From positions 1 to 64,000 of the forward strand of contig JAFVVQ010000010.1 of NCBI GenBank assembly GCA_017502085.1: DNA of 64,000 nt, given 5' to 3'. Of this stretch, positions 25,341 to 33,325 are shown in pieces (the first letter of the stretch is position 1; the number at the start of each line of letters is the position of its first letter). The DNA comes from Clostridia bacterium. GTDB lineage: Bacteria > Bacillota > Clostridia > Oscillospirales > Acutalibacteraceae. Below the pieces are notes generated by a model. The model was not told where the DNA came from, made no database searches, and saw only the letters and a list, made by a program, of their open reading frames with translations. The position numbers were made by a program, and so were the translations under genes.

Positions 25341-26099
25341 TTACAGTGTGCTTGAGCCGGATTCGTTGACGATTATAGGGTCAGGCTCGCTCAGACCTTC
25401 AACCTTTGCAAGCATCTGCACGGGCTGAACGGATTCGATTCCCGAGAATACGGGTACGTTGTTGAAAAGCGCACGTACGAATGACGGATGCTCAACGTAT
25501 ACCGTATAGACCGAATAGGGCAATGCTCTGCCGCTTTCGGGACTTGATGAGAGAGAACGCGGCGGTGCGGGCAGAATAATTCTTTCACTCGAACCGCTTA
25601 TGTCCGTGATTCCGTCATAGAGGGTAACGTTGCCGCTGTCAAGAGGAAGAAAAACCATTATCCTTGCACTCGGTACCGCGTATGCTCTGTCGGAAGCAAA
25701 GGTCTTGACCTGCAGAGTGCCTGTTTCGGGATTTGCGGCAAGATATTTTGTGATGTCGGCACACCTTCTGCGTTGTTCGTCGGTTGAGGGCGAGTTGCAA
25801 CTGTTTTTCAGAAATCCGACAGTATCGGCAGATTCATTCTCGTTCACCTCAGCCCTCTGCGGTGCAGGGGAGGGAACGGTTTGAGCAGGTACTGTTCGGG
25901 GATTTGCTTCCTCCTCCGGAAGAGGGTCGCTTCTGTCACGCTCATAGCCCGTGTTGTTGTTATCCGCTTCATACTGTCTGCGATCACGCTCGTTCGGCTC
26001 GTAATCGGGATCGGAGTTGGCATATCCGTTCTTTTTGCTGAATTCCAGCATTTCTTTTTTGTATCTGTCCATAAGAAGTTCCATTTCTCTTTTATCCAT
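25341..26099 (-). CDS. Hypothetical protein, partner of the SpoIID-like protein
   Basis: A 252-residue protein of no family I can name. Residues 1-80 are highly charged and probably disordered or coiled (MDKREMELLMDRYKKEML), and residues 60-95 are Pro/Glu rich. The C-terminal ~120 residues contain beta-strand patterns resembling a carboxypeptidase-regulatory or transthyretin-like fold (ARIMVFLPLDSGNVTLYDG, YSVYTVYVEHPSF). There is no signal peptide. It is first in a two-gene operon with the SpoIID-like protein, with AGGAGG before the start. The context suggests a spore envelope component. Confidence 0.72.
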   Translation of the reverse strand: MDKREMELLMDRYKKEMLEFSKKNGYANSDPDYEPNERDRRQYEADNNNTGYERDRSDPLPEEEANPRTVPAQTVPSPAPQRAEVNENESADTVGFLKNSCNSPSTDEQRRRCADITKYLAANPETGTLQVKTFASDRAYAVPSARIMVFLPLDSGNVTLYDGITDISGSSERIILPAPPRSLSSSPESGRALPYSVYTVYVEHPSFVRALFNNVPVFSGIESVQPVQMLAKVEGLSEPDPIIVNESGSSTL

Positions 26100-26205
26100 T
26101 TCATAACCTCCTGATATGTTGCTATTTTCATTATATTAACGGAGCTTGACGTTTGTTACGGTTTTTTTAAAAGAAAGTAAAATATCATTAATTCTTCAAA
26201 TAGAT

Positions 26206-26234
26206 TTGCATTTGAGCGGGATTTATGGTATGAT
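26206..26234 (+). promoter_or_regulatory. Promoter of pgi
   Basis: TTGCAT (26206-26211), a 17-base spacer and TATGAT (26229-26234). It leaves a leader of about 130 bases, AT-rich, in which I see no clear regulatory structure. Confidence 0.6.
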
Positions 26235-26369
26235 TAAACAGCAAAGAGATTATAAAAAAGAAAAAAGATAAGTTTTTTCAAAAAAATTTCGATTCAGGTG
26301 TTGCAAACATCATCTTTATAGGGTAAAATATACTAAATATATATAAGCATTCACAGGGGTGTATTAAAC

Positions 26370-27707
26370 TTGGCGTTAAAGCTCAATCTCAGTTATGCAG
26401 GTGAATTTGCCTGCGAAGAAAAAATCTTATCAATGAAGCAGGAAGTTGAGAAGGCTCATGAAATGCTTCATAACGGCACAGGCGCAGGCAGTGACTATCT
26501 TGGATGGATTGATCTTCCTGTCAGTTATGACAAAGAAGAATTCGCTCAGATCAAAGAAAGCGCCGAAAAAATCAAAAAGGATTCCGAAGCTCTTGTCGTT
26601 CTCGGAATCGGCGGCTCTTACCTCGGCGCAAGAGCAGTTATCGAGTTTATCAAATCAAACAACTACAATCTTGTTAAAAAAGATACTCCCGATATATATT
26701 ACGGCGGTAACACAATCAGTTCATCGGCCGTTGCAGAACTTATAAAGCTTGTTGAGGGCAAGGATTTTTCGGTCAATGTTATTTCCAAGTCGGGCACAAC
26801 GACCGAAACCTCAATTGCTTTCAGAATTTTCAAGCAGCTTCTTGAAGACAAATACGGCAAGGAAGAAGCCGCAAAAAGAATTTACGTCACAACCGACAGG
26901 GCAAAGGGTGCACTCAAGGCTCTCGCCGATGCGGAAGGTTATAAAACTTTCGTTGTACCCGATGATGTAGGCGGCAGATATTCGGTTCTCACGGCAGTAG
27001 GTCTTCTCCCGATTGCTGTTGCAGGTATTGATATCGACGCTCTTATGAAGGGCGCCGCAGATGCAAGAGAAGCTTATTCAACAAGCGACATTATGGCAAA
27101 TGATTGCTATAAATATGCCGCTATCAGAAATCTTCTTTACAGAAACGGCAAACCGATTGAGATGCTTACCGCATATGAACCCTCGATGACTATGTGGTGT
27201 GAATGGTTCAAGCAACTTTTCGGCGAAAGTGAAGGTAAAGATAATAAGGGTATTTTCCCTGCATCCGCAATTTTTTCAACCGACCTTCATTCCCTCGGTC
27301 AGTATATTCAGCAGGGCGTCAGAAATCTTTTTGAAACCGTTATCTGGGTTAATGAACCCAAAGAAAACGTTGAAATCGGTTTTGACGAAACCAACGGCGA
27401 CGGACTCAATTTCGTTGCAGGCAAATCCGTTCATTTTGTTAACCGTAAAGCCTTTGAGGGCACGATTCTTGCTCATACCGACGGCGAAGTTCCCAATATC
27501 GTCATCGAGCTTGATAAGCAGGATGAATATAACCTCGGCTTTATGATATATTTCTTCGAAAAGGCTTGCGGTCTTTCGGGCTACATTCTTGGAGTCAATC
27601 CCTTTGATCAGCCCGGTGTTGAAAGCTATAAGAAGAATATGTTCGCTCTTCTCGGCAAACCCGGTTACGAGGCTGCCAAGGCAGATCTTGAAAAAAGAAT
27701 CAACTGA
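26370..27707 (+). CDS. pgi: Glucose-6-phosphate isomerase
   Basis: The 445-residue enzyme interconverts glucose-6-phosphate and fructose-6-phosphate. It is the short bacterial form, with [15 protein letters not shown] near residue 77, the phosphate-binding [11 protein letters not shown] near residue 140, and [10 protein letters not shown] and [13 protein letters not shown] toward the end. The start is a TTG at 26370 with AGGGG about 12 bases upstream. It is followed after 28 bases by the small P-loop protein gene and probably cotranscribed with it. Confidence 0.96.
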   Translation: MALKLNLSYAGEFACEEKILSMKQEVEKAHEMLHNGTGAGSDYLGWIDLPVSYDKEEFAQIKESAEKIKKDSEALVVLGIGGSYLGARAVIEFIKSNNYNLVKKDTPDIYYGGNTISSSAVAELIKLVEGKDFSVNVISKSGTTTETSIAFRIFKQLLEDKYGKEEAAKRIYVTTDRAKGALKALADAEGYKTFVVPDDVGGRYSVLTAVGLLPIAVAGIDIDALMKGAADAREAYSTSDIMANDCYKYAAIRNLLYRNGKPIEMLTAYEPSMTMWCEWFKQLFGESEGKDNKGIFPASAIFSTDLHSLGQYIQQGVRNLFETVIWVNEPKENVEIGFDETNGDGLNFVAGKSVHFVNRKAFEGTILAHTDGEVPNIVIELDKQDEYNLGFMIYFFEKACGLSGYILGVNPFDQPGVESYKKNMFALLGKPGYEAAKADLEKRIN

Positions 27708-27735
27708 AAATAAATTATACAGGAGGAATACTAAT

Positions 27736-28152
27736 ATGGTATATCTTATTCTCGGCAACAAAGGTTCAGGCAAAACGAAGAGACTCATCGATCTTGTAAA
27801 CGCAGCTGTTGAAAAGTCAAACGGCAATGTTGTTTGCATCGAAAAAGAAAAGCTTCTCACCTACAATGTAAACTACCGCGCAAGACTCGTTGATACAGAC
27901 CAGTATAACGTAAACGGTTATGATGCATTCTACGGTTTTATCAGCGGTATTATCGCAGGCAACCACGACATCACAGATATTCTTGTTGATGCTACTCTCA
28001 AGATCGGCGGCAGAGATTATGAGGCTCTTGCTGACTTCCTTAAGAAAGTTTCCGAACTCAGCAAGGCTACAGAGCAGGATATCACATTCACTGTTTCATG
28101 CGATGAATCCGATCTTCCCGAAAGAATTTTTACATTTTGCGAAAAAATCTGA
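27736..28152 (+). CDS. Small P-loop ATP-binding protein
   Basis: A 138-residue protein with a Walker A motif at its very start (MVYLILGNKGSGKTKRLID, residues 7-14). A possible Walker B lies near residue 82 (DITDILVDATLK), and the protein ends ERIFTFCEKI. Short proteins like this occur in many Clostridia and are usually annotated only as ATP-binding. The ATG at 27736 follows AGGAGGA by 9 bases; a longer frame reads through the end of pgi and has no ribosome site. It lies 28 bases after pgi. The role is unknown; the size suggests a nucleotide-dependent switch or kinase-like fold. Confidence 0.78.
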   Translation: MVYLILGNKGSGKTKRLIDLVNAAVEKSNGNVVCIEKEKLLTYNVNYRARLVDTDQYNVNGYDAFYGFISGIIAGNHDITDILVDATLKIGGRDYEALADFLKKVSELSKATEQDITFTVSCDESDLPERIFTFCEKI

Positions 28153-28171
28153 ATTTAAATCAAAATTATAG

Positions 28172-28200
28172 TTGACAAAACGCAAATAGAAATATATAAT
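28172..28200 (+). promoter_or_regulatory. Consensus promoter of the DUF177-rpmF operon
   Basis: TTGACA (28172-28177), a 17-base spacer and TATAAT (28195-28200): a full consensus match, 30 bases before the start codon. Confidence 0.9.
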
Positions 28201-28229
28201 ATTTTGTGCGTGATTTCAGGTGAAGAATT

Positions 28230-28724
28230 ATGATTTTGGATTTAGAGCCTATTTTTAATAACGAAGGAATGGTCAGAGAGTTCAGTTATGAGATGGATTT
28301 ATCTTCTCAGGAACTCAGCGGATTTCTTCCTTTCACCAAGCCCGTCAAAGTTGGCGGTAAGGTGAGCAACAAAACGGGCATCGTTGAACTGGAAGCTACA
28401 GCCGATTTTGAGCTTGAGCTTAACTGCGACCGATGCGCAAAAGAAATCACCGTTCCCGTTAAAACAGAGATTAACCACACGCTTGTCACCCATCTCAATG
28501 ACGAAACCAACGATGAGTTGCTTCTCATCAGCGACCTTCGTTTTGACCTTGATGAAATTGTGACAGAGGATGTTTTTCTCAACCTTCCCGCGAAGTTTCT
28601 CTGCAAAGAGGATTGCCTGGGCGTTTGTTTCAGATGCGGTAAGGATCTTAACTCAGGTTCATGCAGCTGCGAAAAAGAGGTTGACCCGCGTCTTGCGGCT
28701 CTTATGCAGCTTCTTGATAATTAA
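28230..28724 (+). CDS. DUF177 family protein (YceD-like)
   Basis: The 164-residue protein contains the DUF177 metal-binding cysteines: CDRC near residue 70 and CKEDCLGVCFRCGKDLNSGSCSC near residues 129-151. DUF177/YceD is almost always located directly before rpmF and is implicated in large-subunit rRNA accumulation; that link is known from plant and bacterial homologues. It is first in the two-gene operon with rpmF, 55 bases upstream of it, under a consensus promoter. Confidence 0.92.
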   Translation: MILDLEPIFNNEGMVREFSYEMDLSSQELSGFLPFTKPVKVGGKVSNKTGIVELEATADFELELNCDRCAKEITVPVKTEINHTLVTHLNDETNDELLLISDLRFDLDEIVTEDVFLNLPAKFLCKEDCLGVCFRCGKDLNSGSCSCEKEVDPRLAALMQLLDN

Positions 28725-28779
28725 GTTAAAAAAACCTCAGGGTTTATTAAAGGCACAAAATTAAGGAGGTGCTTAAGAG

Positions 28780-28962
28780 ATGGCAGTACCCAAGAGAAGA
28801 GTCTCCAAGACAAGAAGAGACAAGAGACGTTCAAACGTATGGAAGATGTCTGCTCCCCAGCTTGAAAAGTGCTCAAACTGCGGCGAACTCAAGAGATCTC
28901 ACAGACTTTGCCCCGAGTGCGGTTATTATAACGGCAAGCAGGTAGTTGTTAAGGAAGCATAA
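28780..28962 (+). CDS. rpmF: 50S ribosomal protein L32
   Basis: A 60-residue zinc-binding ribosomal protein. It starts MAVPKRRVSKTRRDKRRSN and has the C4 zinc ribbon CSNC...CPEC (residues 31-49), so it is the zinc-containing form rather than a zinc-independent paralogue. AAGGAGG lies nine bases before the start. It ends at a strong terminator. Confidence 0.98.
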   Translation: MAVPKRRVSKTRRDKRRSNVWKMSAPQLEKCSNCGELKRSHRLCPECGYYNGKQVVVKEA

Positions 28963-28976
28963 GTCTAAAATAAAGC

Positions 28977-29011
28977 GGCAGAGGTATTTGATACCCCTGC
29001 CTTTTATTTTT
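28977..29011 (+). terminator. Terminator of rpmF
   Basis: GGCAGAGGTAT (28977-28987) pairs with ATACCCCTGCC (28991-29001) with one mismatch, followed by a T-rich run. Confidence 0.88.
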
Positions 29012-29034
29012 TGTCTGACTGTGATAAAGGTGCT

Positions 29035-29170
29035 GAATGACGTTTTTTCTCTTTCGGCGTATCTCATACGCCTTCAATCAAAGAAAACGCCATTCACCAT
29101 CCTTTCTCATCAGCCATACTTTTCTGTATTAAAAAGGCGGCGAATGACGTTTTTCGACGCATCTCATACG
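29035..29170. repeat. Intergenic palindromic repeat, one and a half copies
   Basis: The first copy (29035-29095) is a nested palindrome. The outer arms are GAATGACGTTTT (29035-29046) and AAAACGCCATTC (29084-29095), and the inner stem is GGCGTA (29056-29061) with TACGCC (29067-29072). A partial direct copy follows at 29142-29170, sharing GAATGACGTTTTT and ATCTCATACG. No coding frame is credible here. It could be a small dispersed repeat (MITE- or REP-like) or a decayed mobile element end. Confidence 0.6.
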
Positions 29171-29183
29171 AATATAAAAAAAC

Positions 29184-29215
29184 AAGGCTTGTACGGTTGA
29201 ATCCGTACAAGCCTT
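29184..29215 (-). terminator. Terminator of the sugar-oxidoreductase operon
   Basis: A perfect 13-bp stem (AAGGCTTGTACGG with CCGTACAAGCCTT) is followed on the leftward transcript by GTTTTTTTAT. It lies 8 bases after the oxidoreductase stop. Confidence 0.92.
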
Positions 29216-29223
29216 TTGCTTAT

Positions 29224-30072
29224 TTATACGCCTGAGTAAGCGGCAAATCCGCCGTCAACGGGAAGAATAACGCCTGTAACAAAACTTGAATATTCCTCGT
29301 CGCAAAGGAAAAGGAGTGCACCTGTGAGGTCTTCGGGTTTGCCGAAGCGGCGAAGAGGAGTATGAGTGATAATCTTGTTTGAACGTGCGGTGAGTGAGCC
29401 GTCTTCATTGAAAAGCAGAGTTTTATTCTGATTTGTTGAAAAGAAACCGGGAGCAATTGCGTTGACTCTGATACCGACGTCTGCAAAGTGAACGGCCATC
29501 CACTGTGTGAAGTTTGAGATTGCCGCTTTAGCTGCGGAATATGCAGGGATTTTTGTCAGGGGTCTGAATGCGTTCATCGAACTGACGTTGAGAATGCTTG
29601 CACCTTCTTTGCCGACCATATCCTTTGCAAAGCACTGCGTTGTGAGCAGAGTGCCGAGGAAGTTGAGGTTGAAAACGAACTCAATACCTTTTGCATCAAG
29701 ATCAAAGAATGTCTTGACACCCTCAGCTTTTTCGGCGATATCGGTGAGTTCAAGAGTTTCTTTGGTTGTTGTGCCGAGAGGGGAGTTGCCGCCCGCACCG
29801 TTGATGAGAATATCGCAGGTGCCGAGAGTTGCATTTACCTTTTCTTTAGCTGCTTCAAGGCTTTCTGCCTCAAGAACGTTGCAGCCTACCGCAAGAGCAG
29901 TGCCGCCTGAAGCGTTGATTTCGTCAACAACAACCTGTGCCGCTTCTTCACGAAGGTCAAGAACCGCAACCTTTGCACCCTGAGCGGCAAGGTCTTTTGC
30001 GAATGCACTGCAAAGCACACCGCCGCCGCCTGTTATAACAATAACTTTATTTTTAAGATTTTCGTGAGTCAT
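29224..30072 (-). CDS. SDR oxidoreductase, D-mannonate/fructuronate reductase-like
   Basis: A 282-residue short-chain dehydrogenase. It has a Rossmann nucleotide site (TGGGGVLCSAFA near residue 14), INGAGGN near residue 90, a catalytic Ser-Tyr-x-x-x-Lys (NVSSMNAF, then YSAAK near residues 178-182) and IAPGFFSTNQNKTLLF. The last motif with the long loop before it is characteristic of the SDR-type D-mannonate oxidoreductase seen in Clostridia and Bacillus (YjmF-like), so a sugar-acid substrate is likely. It is third in a leftward operon, 17 bases after the Gfo/Idh/MocA gene. No uxaC or uxuA lies nearby, so the exact substrate stays open. Confidence 0.82.
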   Translation of the reverse strand: MTHENLKNKVIVITGGGGVLCSAFAKDLAAQGAKVAVLDLREEAAQVVVDEINASGGTALAVGCNVLEAESLEAAKEKVNATLGTCDILINGAGGNSPLGTTTKETLELTDIAEKAEGVKTFFDLDAKGIEFVFNLNFLGTLLTTQCFAKDMVGKEGASILNVSSMNAFRPLTKIPAYSAAKAAISNFTQWMAVHFADVGIRVNAIAPGFFSTNQNKTLLFNEDGSLTARSNKIITHTPLRRFGKPEDLTGALLFLCDEEYSSFVTGVILPVDGGFAAYSGV

Positions 30073-30089
30073 AATTTGTGTTCCTCCAA

Positions 30090-31100
30090 TTAAAGTTGAA
30101 CTTCTTCGCTTTTGCCTGATGCGGCTGATTTATAACTTGCGGCAACGATTTTAGCTGCGTGACCGCCTTCGAAGGCATCGATTTCAAATTCTCTGCCGTT
30201 TTTGAGACAGTCATAAAAATCGTTGATCAGAGCAGAATGTCCGTCACCCCAATAGCTTTCGCCGTGGTATACAATAGCGGAACTGCCTTTGATTTCTGTC
30301 ATATTTCCCGATTCGTCAAAGGAGAAAAGTCTTTCTCCTTCAAAACGGAGTTTTCCGTTTTCGGTCAGAATCTCAACAAGAACGTCAGAGTTTTCAGCAT
30401 AAGCCGTGGTTGCATAGAGCATAGCGGTAACTCCGCCTTCAAGCTCCATAAGAATACTTGCGTTATCCTCAACCTCGATTACGCCTTTTAAATGGTCATT
30501 GGCAACATGAGCTGTCAGAGACTTGCACTTGCCGCCGAAATACTGAATCAGGTCAACGGTGTGGATAGCCTGATTGATAAGCACGCCGCCGCATTCTTTT
30601 TCAAGGGTGCCGTGCCAGTCGTCGGAATAGTATCCTTCATCTCTTGACCACGTTACAAACGCTCTGATTGCTTTTACTTTGCCGATTGTTCCTGAATCAA
30701 TGATTTTCTTTGCCTGCTGAACGCATCCGTTATATCTGTTCTGGAAGCATATGCCGACCTGTTTGCCGCTGAGGGTCTGCGCTTTTCGCAGAGCGTCAAC
30801 TTCTTCAAGTGTTACAGAGCAAGGCTTTTCGGTCAGCACGTGAATTCCTTTGGCAAGAGCTTTTGCCGCCATAGCCGTGTGCAGATAATGGGGTGTGCAG
30901 ATGTGTAATACGTCGGGGTTTTCGTTTTTGAGAAGTTCATCAATATCATAATATGCCCTTGCACCGTATTTTTCGGCAACCGTATCGGCTCGCTCAGGCT
31001 TAATATCGCAAACAGCAATAATTTCGGTTTCGGGGTTATTATTTAAAGCAATAAGATGCATTTTTGAAATGTTTCCGCACCCGATAACGGCAGTTTTCAT
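30090..31100 (-). CDS. Gfo/Idh/MocA family oxidoreductase
   Basis: A 336-residue NAD(P)-dependent sugar oxidoreductase. The N-terminal Rossmann domain has AVIGCGNISKMH near residue 4, ICTPHYLH near residue 67 and the family catalytic EKP in HVLTEKPCSV near residue 93. The C-terminal alpha/beta domain contains GGVLINQAIHTVDLIQYF, supplying the conserved His. The start at 31100 has GAGGTGA seven bases upstream. It is second in the operon after the fusion protein, to whose C-terminal half it is a paralogue. The substrate is probably a sugar, sugar alcohol or glycoside (inference). Confidence 0.9.
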   Translation of the reverse strand: MKTAVIGCGNISKMHLIALNNNPETEIIAVCDIKPERADTVAEKYGARAYYDIDELLKNENPDVLHICTPHYLHTAMAAKALAKGIHVLTEKPCSVTLEEVDALRKAQTLSGKQVGICFQNRYNGCVQQAKKIIDSGTIGKVKAIRAFVTWSRDEGYYSDDWHGTLEKECGGVLINQAIHTVDLIQYFGGKCKSLTAHVANDHLKGVIEVEDNASILMELEGGVTAMLYATTAYAENSDVLVEILTENGKLRFEGERLFSFDESGNMTEIKGSSAIVYHGESYWGDGHSALINDFYDCLKNGREFEIDAFEGGHAAKIVAASYKSAASGKSEEVQL

Positions 31101-31123
31101 ATAAATCACCTCGTGAGATGAGA

Positions 31124-33145
31124 TCAGAATGTTGAAGACATGTCGCCCTGAACAGCCTCTTTTACGTTATCTTTTTCCGCCTTGCCGGCAGCAATCTTTT
31201 TCTGAAGTTCGGCAAAATAAATATCTTCATCAACGGGGAGTTCAACAGCTTTGCCGAGCCATGAGGAAAGGTGAGCGGCATTTGAGATTGAAAGACCTCT
31301 GATTCCTTCTTCGCCGTTTGCTACAAGGGGTTCACCTCTGAGAATAGCGGCGGCAAACTTGTTGGAAACTTCGGAATGTTGCTTGTTTCTGCCGTCGGTT
31401 TCAACTTCAATCCATTCGCCTTCGATCGAACCGAAGCCTTCCGATGCAGTAGCGCAATGTTCTGAAACTCTGCCGTTGAGTTTATAAAGCATCAGCTTGT
31501 TGTTTTCGCAAACGAGCTTACCGCCGTCAAGAGTGATTTCGAATCTGTTTGTGCCGGGGCAGTCGCCGGTTGTTGTGATGAAAGTACCCGTTGCGCCGTT
31601 AGCATATTCAACGTAGATTGTAACGTCATCCTCAACTTCAATATCGTGCCATTTGCCTTCGTGACAGAAAGCCTGAACTTTTACGGGCAGACCGCAGATC
31701 CACTGCCAGAGGTCGAGATTATGGGGGCACTGATTGAGAAGTACGCCGCCGCCTTCTCCGGCCCATGTAGCACGCCATCCGCCTGAGTTATAATAGGCCT
31801 GTGTACGGTACCAGTCGGTGATAATCCAGCTTACTCTTCTGATTTCACCGAGTTCGCCGCTCTGAACCATCTCACGCATTTTTCTGTAAACACAGTTTGT
31901 ACGCTGATTATACATAATGCCGAAAACAAGATCTGTCTTTGCGGCGGCCTCGTTCATTTCACGTACCTGCTTAGCATAAACACCTGCGGGTTTTTCGGTC
32001 AGTACGTGCACACCCTTTGAAAATGCGTACTGAGCGATGGGGGAGTGATCGTAGTGAGGAGTTGCGATGATGATTGCATCAACTTCGCCGCTGTCGATGA
32101 GAGCCTCGGCGGAGTCGAATGTCTTGATGCCGGGAAGCTTCTTTGCGGCCTCTTCGCAGCGGGCGGGAACGATATCCGCAACAGCAGTGATGCGAAGCTC
32201 TTTGTGTTCACCCTTGAGGTGCATATTGATATGAGAGTTGCCCATATTGCCGACACCTATAATGCCGAATCTGACGGGTTGAACTTTCTTTTCGATTATG
32301 TTATGGATTGCCGAGCAGGCTGCAGCAAATGAAGTCTGATTATCGGGATAAACGAACTTCTTGTTCATTGCGTTTGCTGTTGCGTCATCGGGCTCGAGAT
32401 TTTCGAGACCTTCAAAGACTCTCAGATGAGGTTCAACGGAAAGGAAATATACTCTCTCGTTTTCGTCAAGCATTCTGAGAATTTCTTCAAGATGACCATC
32501 ACCTTCGCCTGCGGGTACAACGGTATCAATTGCGGCGATGCAATCCTTCACATGCATATATGTGATTTTATCCTTGAGGAGTTTGAAGCCTTCAAGGGTA
32601 TCGCAACCGCACTGAATATAGTTTGAGGGGTCAAAGATGCAACCCATTCTGTCACCGTAGTGTTCTGCGAGTTCAACGCATCTTTCGGTGATATCGCCGT
32701 AGATACCTTTCTCATTTTCGTGGCAGCAGAGGATGCCGTGCTCGTTAGAATAGTCAACCATGGCATCAAGGCGCCTGTAAACCTCATCCTTATAATCTTC
32801 AATCTTCTGACCCTTTGTGAAGAAGAAGCTGAACATTCTGATATATTTTGTCTCGAGAACTTTTGCAACCTCAACGGTCTGCTTGAAAGCTTCAAAATGA
32901 GGCGCGAAATCATCAGTGATTTCGATCTTACCGTAGTGAGAACCGATTGATGAAACCTTGATTCCGTTGTCATCAAGAAGCTTTTTGAGTTCTTTTGCTT
33001 CTTCAACGGAGAAGTTTGAGATATTCTTTCCGTTGACGTTGCGAAGCTCAATGTAATCGATGCCGTTTGCTTTGCAGGCGGCTATCTGCTCAAGAATATC
33101 GGCAGATGCTTCGTCAGCAAAAGCGGAAAATAAAAACTTAGCCAT
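31124..33145 (-). CDS. Fusion: TIM-barrel sugar isomerase/lyase plus Gfo/Idh/MocA
   Basis: The 673-residue protein joins two enzymes normally encoded separately. Residues 1-250 are a xylose-isomerase-like (AP_endonuc_2) TIM barrel with likely metal ligands Glu143 (HENEKG), Asp172 (FDPSNY), His198 (MHVKD) and Glu238 (VEPH). Residues of about 291-650 are a Gfo/Idh/MocA oxidoreductase with FGIIGVGNMGNSH, ATPHYDH, EKP at 384-386 and GGVLLNQCPHNLDLWQW. The frame is continuous with no sign of a sequencing join, and AGGAGG lies before the ATG. It is first in the operon. Oxidation of a sugar followed by isomerisation or elimination on one polypeptide is the likely logic. Confidence 0.88.
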   Translation of the reverse strand: MAKFLFSAFADEASADILEQIAACKANGIDYIELRNVNGKNISNFSVEEAKELKKLLDDNGIKVSSIGSHYGKIEITDDFAPHFEAFKQTVEVAKVLETKYIRMFSFFFTKGQKIEDYKDEVYRRLDAMVDYSNEHGILCCHENEKGIYGDITERCVELAEHYGDRMGCIFDPSNYIQCGCDTLEGFKLLKDKITYMHVKDCIAAIDTVVPAGEGDGHLEEILRMLDENERVYFLSVEPHLRVFEGLENLEPDDATANAMNKKFVYPDNQTSFAAACSAIHNIIEKKVQPVRFGIIGVGNMGNSHINMHLKGEHKELRITAVADIVPARCEEAAKKLPGIKTFDSAEALIDSGEVDAIIIATPHYDHSPIAQYAFSKGVHVLTEKPAGVYAKQVREMNEAAAKTDLVFGIMYNQRTNCVYRKMREMVQSGELGEIRRVSWIITDWYRTQAYYNSGGWRATWAGEGGGVLLNQCPHNLDLWQWICGLPVKVQAFCHEGKWHDIEVEDDVTIYVEYANGATGTFITTTGDCPGTNRFEITLDGGKLVCENNKLMLYKLNGRVSEHCATASEGFGSIEGEWIEVETDGRNKQHSEVSNKFAAAILRGEPLVANGEEGIRGLSISNAAHLSSWLGKAVELPVDEDIYFAELQKKIAAGKAEKDNVKEAVQGDMSSTF

Positions 33146-33186
33146 AATATTTCCTCCTGGATAATCAGATTTCCCTAATTATAATA

Positions 33187-33214
33187 ATTTTATCATTTTT
33201 TTATAATATTTCAA
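33187..33214 (-). promoter_or_regulatory. Promoter of the sugar-oxidoreductase operon
   Basis: Read leftward: TTGAAA (33209-33214), a 16-base spacer and TAAAAT (33187-33192), about 42 bases before the start of the fusion gene. Confidence 0.55.
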
Positions 33215-33268
33215 GTAAATAACGGAAATATTTAAAGATTTTTTTGTACAGTATTACCTCTTTGATGG

Positions 33269-33297
33269 TTGACATTGATTTTGGGATGGGCTAAAAT
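33269..33297 (+). promoter_or_regulatory. Promoter of the lipase gene
   Basis: TTGACA (33269-33274), a 17-base spacer and TAAAAT (33292-33297), 29 bases before the start codon. Confidence 0.8.
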
Positions 33298-33325
33298 CTG
33301 ATTATAAACCTGAAAGGATAACGAT

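Noticed and set aside
28963-29223. A small gene between rpmF and the SDR gene
   Set aside because: Short frames exist but have no ribosome site or recognisable protein. The region is explained by two terminators and a palindromic repeat.
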